From assembly GCA_018883245.1 (NCBI GenBank), contig VEQL01000017.1, forward strand, positions 1 to 54,004: a stretch of 54,004 bases of DNA, read 5' to 3'. The notes under the pieces were generated by a model. The model was not told where the DNA came from, made no database searches, and saw only the letters and a program-made list of their open reading frames with translations. Positions 1 through 10,900 of the stretch are shown piece by piece (position 1 is the stretch's first letter; every line of letters begins with the position of its first letter). The position numbers and the translations under genes were made by a program. Source of the stretch: Chthoniobacterales bacterium (GTDB lineage Bacteria > Verrucomicrobiota > Verrucomicrobiia > Chthoniobacterales > JACTMZ01).

Positions 1-1
1 C

Positions 2-103
2 CGGCATATTCTCGAAACCGCGGCCCGCGCCGCGTGGCAGAACAACCTAGACGCAACGCCGCAAGAGGCAGGCACCGAGACCAGCCGCGGCCAAGGCCAG
101 TAA
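2..103 (+). CDS. 3' end of a second alpha/beta hydrolase gene (partial at window edge)
   Basis: The last 33 codons are identical at nucleotide level to the end of the complete hydrolase at 15607-16725. The reading frame is open to the left edge and stops at TAA 101-103. Whether the upstream part is intact cannot be seen. As in the complete copy, its 3' end overlaps the 3' end of a convergent beta-lactamase-like gene, here a truncated one. Confidence 0.7.
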   Translation, partial: RHILETAARAAWQNNLDATPQEAGTETSRGQGQ

Positions 104-498
104 CGAATACGTCGACGGCTCTGGCACAAGCAGGGGCCTGAGTTGCGAGGCCACCTCGTCGGGGAAGTGGTAGCCGTCGGTAGAATACGAATTGGCGAGG
201 ACGACCATCGTCTGGTCCAGCGCCGGATCATAAAGGCCAATGGTTTGGTAGCCGGGCGGATAGCTGCCGTTGTGCCCAACCCAACCCTCGGCATCCATGA
301 CACCAAAACCGTAGCCGAAGCCCTCGGCGAGCGGGACCAGATCAAGACGCTCGCTCTGGCTTTGGGCAGACACCAAGTCGCCGCGCCCCACCGCCTCGAT
401 CCAAACCCGCACGTCTTCCAAGGTCGAAACGATACCCCCTGCCCCGCCGAAAATGGACGGATGGTAGACCTCGGCTAAAGTTTGCGCGCCCGTGGCGT
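47..498 (-). pseudogene. 5'-truncated beta-lactamase-family serine hydrolase with PEP-CTERM tail
   Basis: The frame encodes about 150 residues matching the C-terminal 40% of the intact protein at 16669-17817, including the HNGSYPPG segment (equivalent to the KTG box) and the VPEPSTYS PEP-CTERM signal with its hydrophobic helix and basic end. The N-terminal half, with the SxxK nucleophile and YSN motif, is missing. Homology breaks at about 498, after which the frame runs into unrelated sequence for 15 codons. Without the catalytic serine and the signal peptide the fragment cannot be an active exported enzyme. The break point is the left border of the inserted 14.9 kb segment. Confidence 0.85.
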
Positions 499-578
499 GA
501 TTCCGCATTACGAGAGTGCGGCTTGGACAATCAATCAGCCCCAAAAGCCTCTCTCACCTTGGATCTGCTCTCACGAGG

Positions 579-3500
579 TCAGCGGTTGAGATGCAATTTT
601 AGCCGCCAGAATTGCTTCTTTGGATCTGACGGCAGGCCGAGGGGCAACTCGTTGTCGTCGCCGGCGGTTGTGATGAGATCCGCGGGAGCAACCGCCCCGA
701 AGGTGTTCGTCAAATTTAGCGTGCTTTGCAATTCGTAGCTGAAGGCTTCCGCGTAGGCGCCGGGGAACCGCCAGCGCATGGTGTAACTGCCATTTGTCTC
801 CCGGTTGACGCGCACGTTGCGCGGGAACAGGTCGGCCACGGGCGTGCTTGAACCGAGCATCGGATCGGCTCCGTCGAGGTAAAGTTGCACGAGCGATTTG
901 CCGCCGGCGCCCGTGGCCTGCGGATTCTGTCCTTTCGCCCCGTAGAACGCCTGCTCCCAGGCGTCCGCCAGCAGATTGCCGTCGGCATCGGCGCCTAATT
1001 GCGTGGGCAAAGCGAGGAGAGCCACGGACTTCACCTCGATGGCCTGTCCGTAAGAACCGGCGGGCGCCGTGACATCGGTGTATCCCGTGACCACGATGCG
1101 CGTCCCCGGACGCAGCGAAATGCTGCCATTGAAATTGTAGGTTGCGCCGCTGGCATCGAGCAGATGGTAGGGAGTCGCCATGAAACTCGGGGGCTCGGCC
1201 GGTATTTCAAACACGCCACCGTGCCCGAGGGTCAGGGTCAGAATGCTCTCCGGACGCGGCACGGACGAAGCAAGCAACTGGGCTACAGCGTTGAAAGCGT
1301 TGGTCCTGGTGGAGCCCGTGATGCCGGTGACATTGGTCGACAGGGTCCCGGTGCGGATGAATGTGCGCAGGGTGTCGATCGGCATCGGCACAGCCGGCGG
1401 AACATTGGTCGGCACGGTGTTGGAGAGAACCTGGGCGATTTGGTCCGCCGTTAAAGCCGTGGCATCCGCCGGCTTCGTGCGGCTGCTGGATTCGTAAACC
1501 GCGTCCGCCAGTTGCAGCAGGGCCAGTGTGTTCGTTGTCTTCGAGTTGGTGGCAGCCAACGTGTCGCGGATAGGATCACGCAGGCCTGCGAACGTGTAGG
1601 CCGGAACGCCCGCGATACCGCCCGACTTGAGGGCGGTCAGATTGGTGTCGTTCAAGGGAACACGCGACTCGTCCCCGGCCCGCCCCGGCAGCAGGGTGAG
1701 ACTGGTTTCACCCAGCAGGGACTCCAGCTTCCGCTCGACGAGCAGGGCTGTGAGCGTTTCAGGGACTGAATTCGTGGCATAGACATGCTCCGTTCCCGGC
1801 GTGAACACGATTTCGAAGATGAGCGGCTTGCCGGTGTCGGCCCGCTGCTTCTCGCCGAGCGCCACGACCGTCCTCGGCTCGAGATCGGAATTGGCCTGCG
1901 TGTAACCCAAGCCGGTATTCGTCGGGGCATTCTGGCTGACCACGAAACGGGGCATCGACCCGGTCACGGTGACCGGTCCGCGGCTCATCCAGCCGGCGCC
2001 GCCGTGCGTCGCATTCAGCGCGGCCTGCAGAGCCGCGGCCGTGACGTTGAAAGCGTTGGTCACCGAAGCACCGCCAGCCATGCCCTCGCTGAGAACGAAC
2101 GTCCCGTTGGTCGGAAGATAATTCGCGCGCAGCATGGAAACCCAATTCGTCGCCGCGGAGGAGATATCGCCGCCACCGAAATAGGATTCGGGCAGGATCG
2201 AGGAAAGTTGCGGTGAGTCCACCAGCACGACCATTTCACGCCCCGGGGTCGGGTAATTCGTGCTGGCCTTCACGTTGAACTTGAAATTCTGCGGAGTGAA
2301 CGCCGCGAGATACGGCGTGGTCGGACCGGCCACCACGTTCCTGACATCGGCCAAGGCGTTGGAAGTCGTGGCGGTGATGTGGGTCGGGGCACTCCCGAGC
2401 AACGAACCGACCGGCGACTTCACGGAGACCACCACATTGCTGGCGGCCGCGCGATTGGTCGCCGAGGCGCCGGTGCCATCGCGCCCGTTGACATAAACGC
2501 GCAGCATGAACGACGGATCGTTGAGTGTGCCGATTTTCGATCCATCGCTGCCACGCGCAATGTAGTCGTCAGGGTCGGACGGATCGGTGCCCGCGGCGAT
2601 TTCCGCCAGATCAGAATCGCCGTCGCCGTCGGTGTCGGCCCCTGCGGTCGGATCGAGCCCGTAAGCCTGTTCGACATAATCCGGCACGCCATCGCCATCG
2701 CTGTCCATGGCGGACCCCGAAGATTCGAAGGTGAACTCCGCCGCACCCATCGGACTGCGGAGGCCCGTCGCGGTCGTAGAATAGAAAAGCAGGGTGCCAT
2801 TTTGGATGAGCACAGGGGGTTTCGATGCGTTGTAAACGGCCCATGTTCCCTCGCTCGAGTTGGCATCGAAGCGGTAGTAGATGGCGCGATCCGGCGCGGA
2901 TCCGGCACCGACCAAACGGGCATTCTCCGCGGAGGTGAGTTCGATTTCGGTGGCGGAGGAGAAATGCCCGCCGGCCGGGCTCGCCGTGACGGTGTCAGTG
3001 ACCGGACCCGAGGCCGCGCCGTAGTTGAAGTAGGAAACATCGTCGGCGAATTGGCTGCCCAGCGCATGGGTCGCGCCGGCAGGGGTGCTCCCCGCACTGA
3101 CGACGGAAGCCGAACCAAGCCCGGCGGCCGCTCCGAGGAAGAGTTCCTTGGTCACGTTGTTCGGCGATGGAAGGGGCGAGTTGGTCGAAACGCCGCTGCT
3201 CCAGTCGCCTGCGTTGACGGCGCCGACGATGCGGGCGAAGGGATCAGCCAGCGGCTTGCCGTTGAAGAAAATCACATTGCCGCGCGAAGCGAGGGGCGAA
3301 CCGGACGGGAGCGCCGTCGAGGCGACAAACTTGCCGTCTTTGTCATAGCGTCCGAGCGAGGACGAAGCACCATCCTCGGTCGCTCCCTCGAGCAGGACGA
3401 ATTCGCCATTGGCCAAGGCCACCGCTCCAGTGAAGGTCGATGCCGCGCTTGGCGACAAGGCCTTCGCGAGGGTGAGAGGAGAACCGGGCGTGTAATCATA

Positions 3501-4475
3501 CAACGCGGCCCGCGGCGTGCCGTAAGTGAAACGAAGGAGCAATCGGTCGGGGGCAGCCCCCTGCCCCGGCACGACCGTGACGCTCGCCACCGTGTTGCCC
3601 GGGTTCACGATCTGCGGCGAGTAATCCGGCGCCGCATTGGCCACTCCCGCGACAATGGCCAATGGCGAGGGCACGACTTTGTAGGCGTAGAGCATGCCGT
3701 CCTTGAGCACGATGAGGCGCGGTTGCAGCGCGGGGCCAAAGAACCCGCTGGCCACGGAGTAGTTTCCGTCCATGGCCAAAGTCGCGTCCGGAGTGGCCAC
3801 ATTCATCGACCCATCGCTGGCGTCGTGAAGTTGCAGTGTGCTGGCGCCGTAGGTTGATCCCACGCTGATGGCCACCAAAGCATTTGTCGATCCGCGGGCG
3901 GTCAAGACAGGGAGCATGCGGTTGACCGTCATCGAATTGGTCGGACTCCCATTGGCCACCGGTGATTTCAGATTGCCGGCCGCATTGCGCAGGGTCTCCA
4001 CCTTTGTGCCGTCCGGGGCATTGTTCAGCACAGTGGACAGCACCGCATCCTCGTAGCCGGTAGCGTTGGTCAGGCGTGCCAGCAAACCCTTCGATGGACC
4101 AATACCCATGGGGTGGAAGGGAGTGACGGAAAACGCATTGGTGCCGGAAAGTCTGACTGCGGAAAGGCCGCTCTGGGGTTCGAGCAGGAGCGCATCAACG
4201 CGGTTGGTCGCGAAAATGCGCCCCACGGTCAGCCCGCTGATCTTCGGAAAAATGACCTGCGGGCCGGACACGGCAAAAGCTCCTCCGGCCTGACCGAGCG
4301 CCACGCGAACCTGGCCGTTGTCTTTGTCGGCAATGACCACGTCCGGTTCGCCGTCGTTGTTGAAATCCGCGGAGGCGACCAACTCGCGGCCGTTTTCCTC
4401 GGTCGGCGCGGCAGACCGGACGAACGCGGGAAACGCGAGGATGGCGGCGGTTAGGGTGAGGGTGAGACGTTTCAT
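579..4475 (-). CDS. Giant exported protein with FG-GAP-like and thrombospondin type 3 repeats
   Basis: A 1298-residue protein with a clear signal peptide (MKRLTLTLTAAILAFPAFV, cleavage near residue 22). An FG-GAP/VCBS-like calcium loop (ADFNNDGEPD) follows at about residues 36-45. Around residues 588-635 there are two or three aspartate-rich thrombospondin type 3 units (DSDGDGVPD, DTDGDGDSD), which in this family bind calcium. A further such loop (DADGNLLADAWEQ) sits near residue 1190. The rest is Thr/Ser/Asn/Ala-rich and beta-predicted, as expected for a cell-surface or extracellular protein. It is the last gene of a three-gene operon; its ATG overlaps the stop of the preceding gene by four bases. 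No enzyme domain is recognised. A structural or adhesive role is inference. Confidence 0.85.
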   Translation of the reverse strand: MKRLTLTLTAAILAFPAFVRSAAPTEENGRELVASADFNNDGEPDVVIADKDNGQVRVALGQAGGAFAVSGPQVIFPKISGLTVGRIFATNRVDALLLEPQSGLSAVRLSGTNAFSVTPFHPMGIGPSKGLLARLTNATGYEDAVLSTVLNNAPDGTKVETLRNAAGNLKSPVANGSPTNSMTVNRMLPVLTARGSTNALVAISVGSTYGASTLQLHDASDGSMNVATPDATLAMDGNYSVASGFFGPALQPRLIVLKDGMLYAYKVVPSPLAIVAGVANAAPDYSPQIVNPGNTVASVTVVPGQGAAPDRLLLRFTYGTPRAALYDYTPGSPLTLAKALSPSAASTFTGAVALANGEFVLLEGATEDGASSSLGRYDKDGKFVASTALPSGSPLASRGNVIFFNGKPLADPFARIVGAVNAGDWSSGVSTNSPLPSPNNVTKELFLGAAAGLGSASVVSAGSTPAGATHALGSQFADDVSYFNYGAASGPVTDTVTASPAGGHFSSATEIELTSAENARLVGAGSAPDRAIYYRFDANSSEGTWAVYNASKPPVLIQNGTLLFYSTTATGLRSPMGAAEFTFESSGSAMDSDGDGVPDYVEQAYGLDPTAGADTDGDGDSDLAEIAAGTDPSDPDDYIARGSDGSKIGTLNDPSFMLRVYVNGRDGTGASATNRAAASNVVVSVKSPVGSLLGSAPTHITATTSNALADVRNVVAGPTTPYLAAFTPQNFKFNVKASTNYPTPGREMVVLVDSPQLSSILPESYFGGGDISSAATNWVSMLRANYLPTNGTFVLSEGMAGGASVTNAFNVTAAALQAALNATHGGAGWMSRGPVTVTGSMPRFVVSQNAPTNTGLGYTQANSDLEPRTVVALGEKQRADTGKPLIFEIVFTPGTEHVYATNSVPETLTALLVERKLESLLGETSLTLLPGRAGDESRVPLNDTNLTALKSGGIAGVPAYTFAGLRDPIRDTLAATNSKTTNTLALLQLADAVYESSSRTKPADATALTADQIAQVLSNTVPTNVPPAVPMPIDTLRTFIRTGTLSTNVTGITGSTRTNAFNAVAQLLASSVPRPESILTLTLGHGGVFEIPAEPPSFMATPYHLLDASGATYNFNGSISLRPGTRIVVTGYTDVTAPAGSYGQAIEVKSVALLALPTQLGADADGNLLADAWEQAFYGAKGQNPQATGAGGKSLVQLYLDGADPMLGSSTPVADLFPRNVRVNRETNGSYTMRWRFPGAYAEAFSYELQSTLNLTNTFGAVAPADLITTAGDDNELPLGLPSDPKKQFWRLKLHLNR

Positions 4476-7400
4476 GGCACCGTGACGGAGTTGAGGACCG
4501 GGATGACATGCTTGGGTTCCTTCGACACGGAATCAAAGCGGACGAGCAGGTAGCGGTAAGTCGCACCGCTTACCACCGGCAGCGTGTCGGTGAGATACAT
4601 TTTGTAGATCAACTTTCCGTCGGAAGTAATTTCGCCGGCCGTATTGCTCAGCCGGATGAAACGGTCGTAGATCCGCGTCCAAGCACCGTTGGGATTGGAA
4701 ACGTTGCCCTGCGCATCGACAAATCCGTAGGCGATGCTTTCCATCAATGGCGTCACCTGCACCAGATCCTGTTTGATCCCGGTATCGCCGAAAGGATCCG
4801 CCACGCGGTAGCGGTAGAGTGCACAGGGGAAGAGGCTGTTCTTGGCATCATCCTCTCTGGCGACACGGAAAACCGCCTTGTTCGGATCGACGCGCCGGTT
4901 TTGCAGTGTTGTCAGACCATTGTCGTTCTTGTCGGGAGCCGAAGGTAGATCGATGCGCCCGATGCTCACACCGATGCCGTCGAAATTCCCCGTTTCGAAA
5001 GTCGTGAGGACCTTCGGCGCGATATTGAGGACGGCAGGCAATTCAAACCCCGATCCTGCATCCGAAGCGCCGAGGTAAATCTTCTCGGGCTGGAACTTCG
5101 GCGGCACCGGCCGCTGCGGCCAGGGGACATGCGCCTCCGAGACGACGGGGGTCTCCCACGAACCCGATTGCACATTGCTCGGGCCACCCAAGGTTGAGGT
5201 CGCGCTCACCGCCTGCACCAGCACCGTGTAGGTCGACCCGCTTTCCGCCGGCAGCGCGATGCTGAACTCCGCGGGCGGCTCCGGCAAAGTGGTCGCATTG
5301 GCTTCCCCGGAGAAGCGACCCGCCACGCGCGACGTGCGGTAGAGACCGAATTTTTTGTCACCCTCCGGCCCGTAAAGCTGGCCGTCACCGGGCGCGATAT
5401 TGTCGCCAAGTTCCGCCACTCCCAAGCTCGACGGGGGCATATGGCCGCCTTGGGAAATCCAGACGAGGAAATGATCCACGCCTTGCGGCGGACACGTCCA
5501 CGAGACATTGAGCGTACGGCTCGATCCGGCCGCGGGGTTAGCCGTGATGCGCTCAAGATAAGGCACCGGAACTTTCAGCGCGGGGAATTCGCGGCATCCG
5601 CACCGGTAATAAGCCCCAGCATTGCCGTCCACGTCATAAGCCTGCGCGTAATAACAGACACGGCCGCCGTTCATCGGCGGGGGATTGCGATCGGTGAACG
5701 TTACTACGGTCATGGCCACCGGCGGTTCGTCGAACTCGATACGGTCGATGAACGTCATAGGACCGTCGTTGACGCGACGATAAATCTTCACTTCGCGGGT
5801 CAGCGGCTCGACCTCCGCCGTGCCGGAAGACGGCACGACATCTCCGGTGCCGGCATCCACCGGACCCGGATCGCCGCCATCGGGGCACTGGGCCGTGGCC
5901 GGGACCATTTCGATCGTCGTGTCGGCCTCGAAAGGCAATTCGCCGCTGATCACTCCGTTGTCATTGATGCCGGCCGTGAGGGGCGCGACTTTCGGCGACA
6001 CGGCACCGTTGGCCGTGCCCGCGCGGCAGCGCAGGTTGGCGACATTGGCCGAGGATTGTCCGAACGTGGCGGCATCATACGTCACGACATATTCGGCCAC
6101 GTTGTTCCCGGGGCCGTAAGCAATCGTCGCCAGCACCGTGTCCGGCGCAGTTCCACCGTTCTTGTAGGAAAACTCGACCCACGCGATGGCCGGATCGGTG
6201 CGCGTGCATTTCAGCATGAAGGGAATGCGTCCGCCGACTTCCGTGTTGGTGCCCTTCACCGTCACGGGGGCTTTTGGCGTGACCGTGGGACGCTGGCACG
6301 GCACATCGACGCCGCCCCCGACCACCTGCGGGCCTTCGCGATCACGGATCACACCGAAAACCGGCGCACTGTGACCACTGCGGAAGGTCTGCGTGCCGTA
6401 GGTGCCGGCGTTGACCGTCCGCACGGACCGCACCGTATACCAGAATGTCTTGCCGGCATCCGATTCGTCCGGGCTTCCGGCGATGTCATCGGTGAAATAA
6501 GTCGTGGCTATGTTGGTGGCCACGGGGTCGGCACCGACCGAACGCCGCGCTCCGTCGTAGGTATCCCAGCGATACACTTCGTAGCGGATGGTTCCCGCTT
6601 CCGGTCCGGCATCGACGGCGTCCCATGTGATTTTGAAACGTTGCCGGTCGCCGGCCGCTGCCGACCAATTGAAATCGTTGCGCACCTCGACCCCGCGCAC
6701 GGTCGGCGGCGGCATGCGGTTGAAGATGGCGACTTTCGTTCCGGGGGAGACAGCACCGTCGCGCCCGAGCACATCCAGAGCGGTAACGAAATAGGAATAC
6801 TCTTTGTAGCCACCGGACAACGTCACGCTGTTGGTGATCTCGTCGGTGTAGAACACAGTCGCGGTATTGTTCGTGTCCGCCGCCTGCACCGCGCTGAGAT
6901 CGTCCGCATTGACCACCGGCAGCGTGTTCACTTTGACCACGCCGGACCTGTTCATGAGATCTTGGAAAGTCGGACCATTGGTGCCCCCCACCCACGCAGG
7001 CGGCGTGTTGGTGCCGTCCAACCGGTAGATATTGTAACCGTTCTGCAGCACGGACCGCTGCCGCAAATCGTCTGGCGTGGCCCAGCGCAGGCGCACGGCG
7101 CGATTGACCCTCTGGCCCTGCAGTTGCGTGACGAACTGGTTGAAACCCGCGGTTGCCTTCACATCGTTCGTGCTGCTCGCACCGCGATAGGACGCGAAGA
7201 GCGTGGGCTTGGCGGAAATAGCCGGCAAGGTGACCGGCGTCACATCCACCCCGGCATTCACGGGCGCGCCGGGCCGCGGCAATTTGGCCGGCGCCACACT
7301 CGGATCGATCGTCACGCGTCCCACCACAGCCATGTCCGCCCCGGTGGATGGGTCCATCAAGCGCACTTCGAAGGTGGAAGGTCCCGCGGTCGGCACCGGA

Positions 7401-7960
7401 CCGGCCCACGCGGAGCCGAGGCAGAGATTCACGCCCGGAAAGGTTTTGCCGAGCAATTCGAGGTCGGTGCGGTATTCCTCGTCGGCCATGGCCGCGGCGA
7501 CCACGTTGGCCAATTTGGTCGAAACATCCTGACCCTGCGCCGAGGCAGCCAGGCTGCCGAACATCTGGTCGAGCTTGGCGGAGAGTTCCTCTTCCTGCGT
7601 CGCGGCGGGGACACTCGACGAGCGCAGCGACCACGAGCGCTGCAGCAAAGCCTTCACCGTGCCCGGATCCACCGCCGCGCGCATCGTGCCCACGGCGGAA
7701 TACGTGCCCGCCGCGGAAGCCACGCCGTCCTTGCGATACACCGTGTAAACCGGATCCGCACCCGCTGCGGGCGAATGTCCCCCGGCGAGTTGGCTGACGA
7801 GATAAGCCGTGGCGTTGGTTCCATCGGTGACAAACGTCGCGCCCGTGACCAGCGAACGGTTCGAGTTGTCGCAATCCGGACACACCGGAATAGGCGGCGC
7901 GAAAAGCGTCGCCGCCACCGCAAGCAGCGCGGTCGAACCGGTGATGACAGTCTTTCTCAT
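4472..7960 (-). CDS. Large exported protein with fibronectin type III-like domains
   Basis: An 1162-residue protein beginning with a signal peptide (MRKTVITGSTALLAVAATLF). Several segments have the tryptophan/tyrosine pattern of fibronectin III strands, for example the stretches ending in YNIYRLDG (~residue 310), YSYFVTALD (~390), YEVYRWD (~460) and, after CYYAQAYD, further Ig-like modules towards residue 900. Cysteine pairs such as CPDCD near the N-terminus and CGC in the middle suggest oxidised disulphides outside the cytoplasm. It is the middle gene of the operon: one base separates it from the upstream 1800-residue gene and its stop overlaps the next ATG (ATGA). No catalytic motif is seen. 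It probably works with its two neighbours, but the function is unknown. Confidence 0.8.
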   Translation of the reverse strand: MRKTVITGSTALLAVAATLFAPPIPVCPDCDNSNRSLVTGATFVTDGTNATAYLVSQLAGGHSPAAGADPVYTVYRKDGVASAAGTYSAVGTMRAAVDPGTVKALLQRSWSLRSSSVPAATQEEELSAKLDQMFGSLAASAQGQDVSTKLANVVAAAMADEEYRTDLELLGKTFPGVNLCLGSAWAGPVPTAGPSTFEVRLMDPSTGADMAVVGRVTIDPSVAPAKLPRPGAPVNAGVDVTPVTLPAISAKPTLFASYRGASSTNDVKATAGFNQFVTQLQGQRVNRAVRLRWATPDDLRQRSVLQNGYNIYRLDGTNTPPAWVGGTNGPTFQDLMNRSGVVKVNTLPVVNADDLSAVQAADTNNTATVFYTDEITNSVTLSGGYKEYSYFVTALDVLGRDGAVSPGTKVAIFNRMPPPTVRGVEVRNDFNWSAAAGDRQRFKITWDAVDAGPEAGTIRYEVYRWDTYDGARRSVGADPVATNIATTYFTDDIAGSPDESDAGKTFWYTVRSVRTVNAGTYGTQTFRSGHSAPVFGVIRDREGPQVVGGGVDVPCQRPTVTPKAPVTVKGTNTEVGGRIPFMLKCTRTDPAIAWVEFSYKNGGTAPDTVLATIAYGPGNNVAEYVVTYDAATFGQSSANVANLRCRAGTANGAVSPKVAPLTAGINDNGVISGELPFEADTTIEMVPATAQCPDGGDPGPVDAGTGDVVPSSGTAEVEPLTREVKIYRRVNDGPMTFIDRIEFDEPPVAMTVVTFTDRNPPPMNGGRVCYYAQAYDVDGNAGAYYRCGCREFPALKVPVPYLERITANPAAGSSRTLNVSWTCPPQGVDHFLVWISQGGHMPPSSLGVAELGDNIAPGDGQLYGPEGDKKFGLYRTSRVAGRFSGEANATTLPEPPAEFSIALPAESGSTYTVLVQAVSATSTLGGPSNVQSGSWETPVVSEAHVPWPQRPVPPKFQPEKIYLGASDAGSGFELPAVLNIAPKVLTTFETGNFDGIGVSIGRIDLPSAPDKNDNGLTTLQNRRVDPNKAVFRVAREDDAKNSLFPCALYRYRVADPFGDTGIKQDLVQVTPLMESIAYGFVDAQGNVSNPNGAWTRIYDRFIRLSNTAGEITSDGKLIYKMYLTDTLPVVSGATYRYLLVRFDSVSKEPKHVIPVLNSVTVP

Positions 7961-7961
7961 G

Positions 7962-10900
7962 TCAGTAGCTGATATCCGGCGAACTGATGTCGCCGCCGGA
8001 GACGTTGAATTTGATCCCCACGCTCTTCTTGAATCTCACGCAGAACGGGCACGCGCCCGCCTTGCCTTTGAGCGTGCCCTTGCCGGCGAAGCGCATCGGG
8101 CCGGTGAGGTCGAGCCCCTGCTTGGACCCGACCAAAGACATCCGCCCGCTGATCGACACCAGGCACAGCGCCTCGCCGCTGACTTCACCGACGAGTTTGC
8201 CGCCGAACGTCGGGCCCTCGGCGAAGTAGAACACCCCGTTGCCGGCGCCGATGCCGATATGCAGCATGCAGGAGGAAGGAATGCCGATGAGTTCGTTCAC
8301 CGGCAATCGCGCTTCGCCGTAAAGATAGGCGCCGGTGAAAGGAGGATTACCCAGCACACCGGCCACTTCGGGATCGATCAGCGCGATCGGATCGAGCGAG
8401 CAAGAACGACCGAAGAAGACGCCGCCGGCCATCCCCCAACTCTCGATCTGCAAATCGGCACTGGCCGCGAGATAATTTTCCGCCGCCCACGGATCGCCGT
8501 CGATCGCACCGAAGGCGAGCGCGGCATTCATGTCGTTGATGGTGAAAGCCTCGAACGTCAGCGGTCCGCCGGTCATGTCGAAGAATCCGCCCAAACCGAT
8601 CGGATCGCCGTCCATCAGGGTGAATTTCACGCCGACGTTCGCTTTCAGATTCGGGGAGATCCACTCCAGCGGCACTCGCTCGGCACCGATGAGCACCTCA
8701 TTGGCCGTCTGTCCCGCTGGCACGCAGCCGCCGGCATTGTCCGAGGTGAGTTGCTTGATCTGCAGGTAGGCGCTGAGATCGAGATCGTCGGGCACCTTGA
8801 AGCGGAACCGCCCGTCGACCCGCAACAACGTCAGGGAGTCGCCGGTGATGTGCGCGTAGCCACTGAGCCGGCCCGTGCCAAGCATGTCGGACATCGGACC
8901 GAGGATGGAGCCGTTGATCGACTGGTCCACCTCGGCCAACCGCGTGGCAATAACATCGCGCAGCGTGCCATTCACCTGCTGCATGCCGCTGTCGATCTGT
9001 GTGGTGCAGGCGGTCACCGCATCCTGCACGTATTGCCGGACCTGCGTTTGCAGCGCGCCGGCTGTCTCACTCGAGACCAACCGGTCGGCGATGATGCTGC
9101 GGATGCGTGCGCGTAATTCCGCGCGCGGAACCTCGGCCATGTCGATATTCCCGGCGCTGGCAAAACGCGCCAACTCCTCGTCGACGGCATCGGCGATGGA
9201 ATCCGAAAGCGAGACAATTTCCGCGCTCATCTTCGCATTCAGTTGGGCTTTGAGTCCGGTCGTCGGATTGACGACTTTGTCGCCGATTTCCGCGAGCAAG
9301 GTGTTCACACCGCCCAGGGAACTGCGGATTTCGTCCAAGGCCGGCGTATTGACCACGTCATCAAGCGCGGCTCCGGCCAATTCGCCGGCGACGAGGCTGA
9401 CAAATTGCGGCGCCTCGCGCGCTACGAGCGAGCTGACCAATTTCTTGATTCCCGCGGTCTGGAACAGGCCGTTGGATGCCGTGAGTTTTTCCACACCGCC
9501 GCGGATATCCGTGAGGCTTGAATTGACCACCCCGACGGCGGTGCCTGTTCCATTTACGTCGCCGACCGTGGTGAAGGCCGTGTTGATCGCCGCGCGAACA
9601 GCTCCGGGATTGCGGATGGCGCTGTTGACCGCGGCCGTTGCGTTCGCCACGGAAATCTCGGCAGCGGGCTCGCCGGGAGCACCGCCGTAAAGACTGTCCA
9701 GCAACGTGTCCACCTCGGACATCACCGGCCCGTCGATGACCGGCGCCATCAGGTCCTCAATTTCGTTCGAGAGCAAAGTCTTCCCGGCATCGAGGCCGCC
9801 GAGCAAAGCTCCCGCGGCCACGTCGCCCATCGCATCGATGAGGTTCTGCGTGTAACCCACGCCGGAATCCAGCGCGCTGTCGGCCAATCCAGAGAGATTG
9901 ACCTGCGGGAGACCGTCATAGCTGAGTCCGAAGGTCAGCTCGGCCGTGTCGGGGCAGAGGTATTTCGCGCGGTGGCTCAGGCTGACGACGAAGAAATCCT
10001 TCGTCACATCTTCCGAGGAGAAGGCGCGGCCGCCTTGGTTCCATTGCAGGTCGTAATGGAACGCATCGGTGATCCCGAGCCAGTCCTGCCGAGCAGTGAC
10101 GGCGTAAGTGCCACCGTCACGCAAGGATTGACGGTAAGCTTCGGCCGATGCCCCACCGAAGCCCTTGTTCTCGGCGTCGAAAAAGATGTTGCTGAAAAAG
10201 GTGTCGCCTGCCGATTCCCATCCGCCGGCCACTTCATAGAGCCCGGGAACAAGCCCCTCGGTATAGTCCGCGCCAGACTGCACATGCCACTTGAGATCCT
10301 CGAAGAACGGCACATCGACGGTGCCGGCCAAATTCAGGTAACCGGTGTCCGCCGCACCGTCGGCATCGGCGGCGTTGAAATAAGCATCCTGACTCGGCGT
10401 GAACGTGTAAGTCTTCGACGCGGGGCCGGGCAGACCGACGGACGGAACCTTCAGGCGCGAGTCGAACGGCGGAACACCGTTCGCAGCCACCTGCGGATCC
10501 GCGCGCGCGGCGATCTGCCCCGACCCGCGGAATCCAAGTTCGCCGCTCAACAACTTGTCAAACAACTCGCACTCGGCCTGCACGCCCATGACGAGCACGG
10601 CCGGACCCGCCGGCGAACAACCGTCGGCCGTGTGGAAACGCAACGAGAGCGGCGTGATCGGCGCATCGCCCCAATACTTGAGGAGCAGCGGAACCGACGA
10701 ATCCACCTGCGCCTCGTTGAGTCCGCCGGGGCAAGTGAGCGTGAGCCGGCTGAAATCCACCGTGAAGTCCGAGGGCTCGGGCAACGTGATGCTGCCGTCC
10801 GTGCGGGAGTCTTCGTTGAAATTGTCGAGGTAGGAGAATTTGAACGTCGTAAATTTGACCGGGTAGCCGACCGGTGCCGCGCCATAGAGCTGGAGCAGAC

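Larger units (their letters stand above)
1..498. repeat. Left copy of a ~0.5 kb direct repeat (partner 16623-17120)
   Basis: This segment matches 16623-17120 in the same orientation. The first ~126 bases are identical and about 20 substitutions are scattered over the rest. Similarity stops abruptly near base 498 and probably continues left of the window. It covers the end of an alpha/beta hydrolase gene and the 3' part of a beta-lactamase-like gene. It is what remains of one copy of a tandem duplication whose other copy is intact at 15.6-17.8 kb. Confidence 0.9.

Noticed and set aside
5441-7972. 843-codon rightward open frame opposite the fibronectin-like gene
   Set aside because: It is an antisense shadow of a GC-rich gene: Arg/His/Gly-rich, no domain, no start context. 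Similar shadows at 2379-3857, 7809-9116, 9972-11207, 41774-43354 and 45925-47670 were rejected for the same reason.
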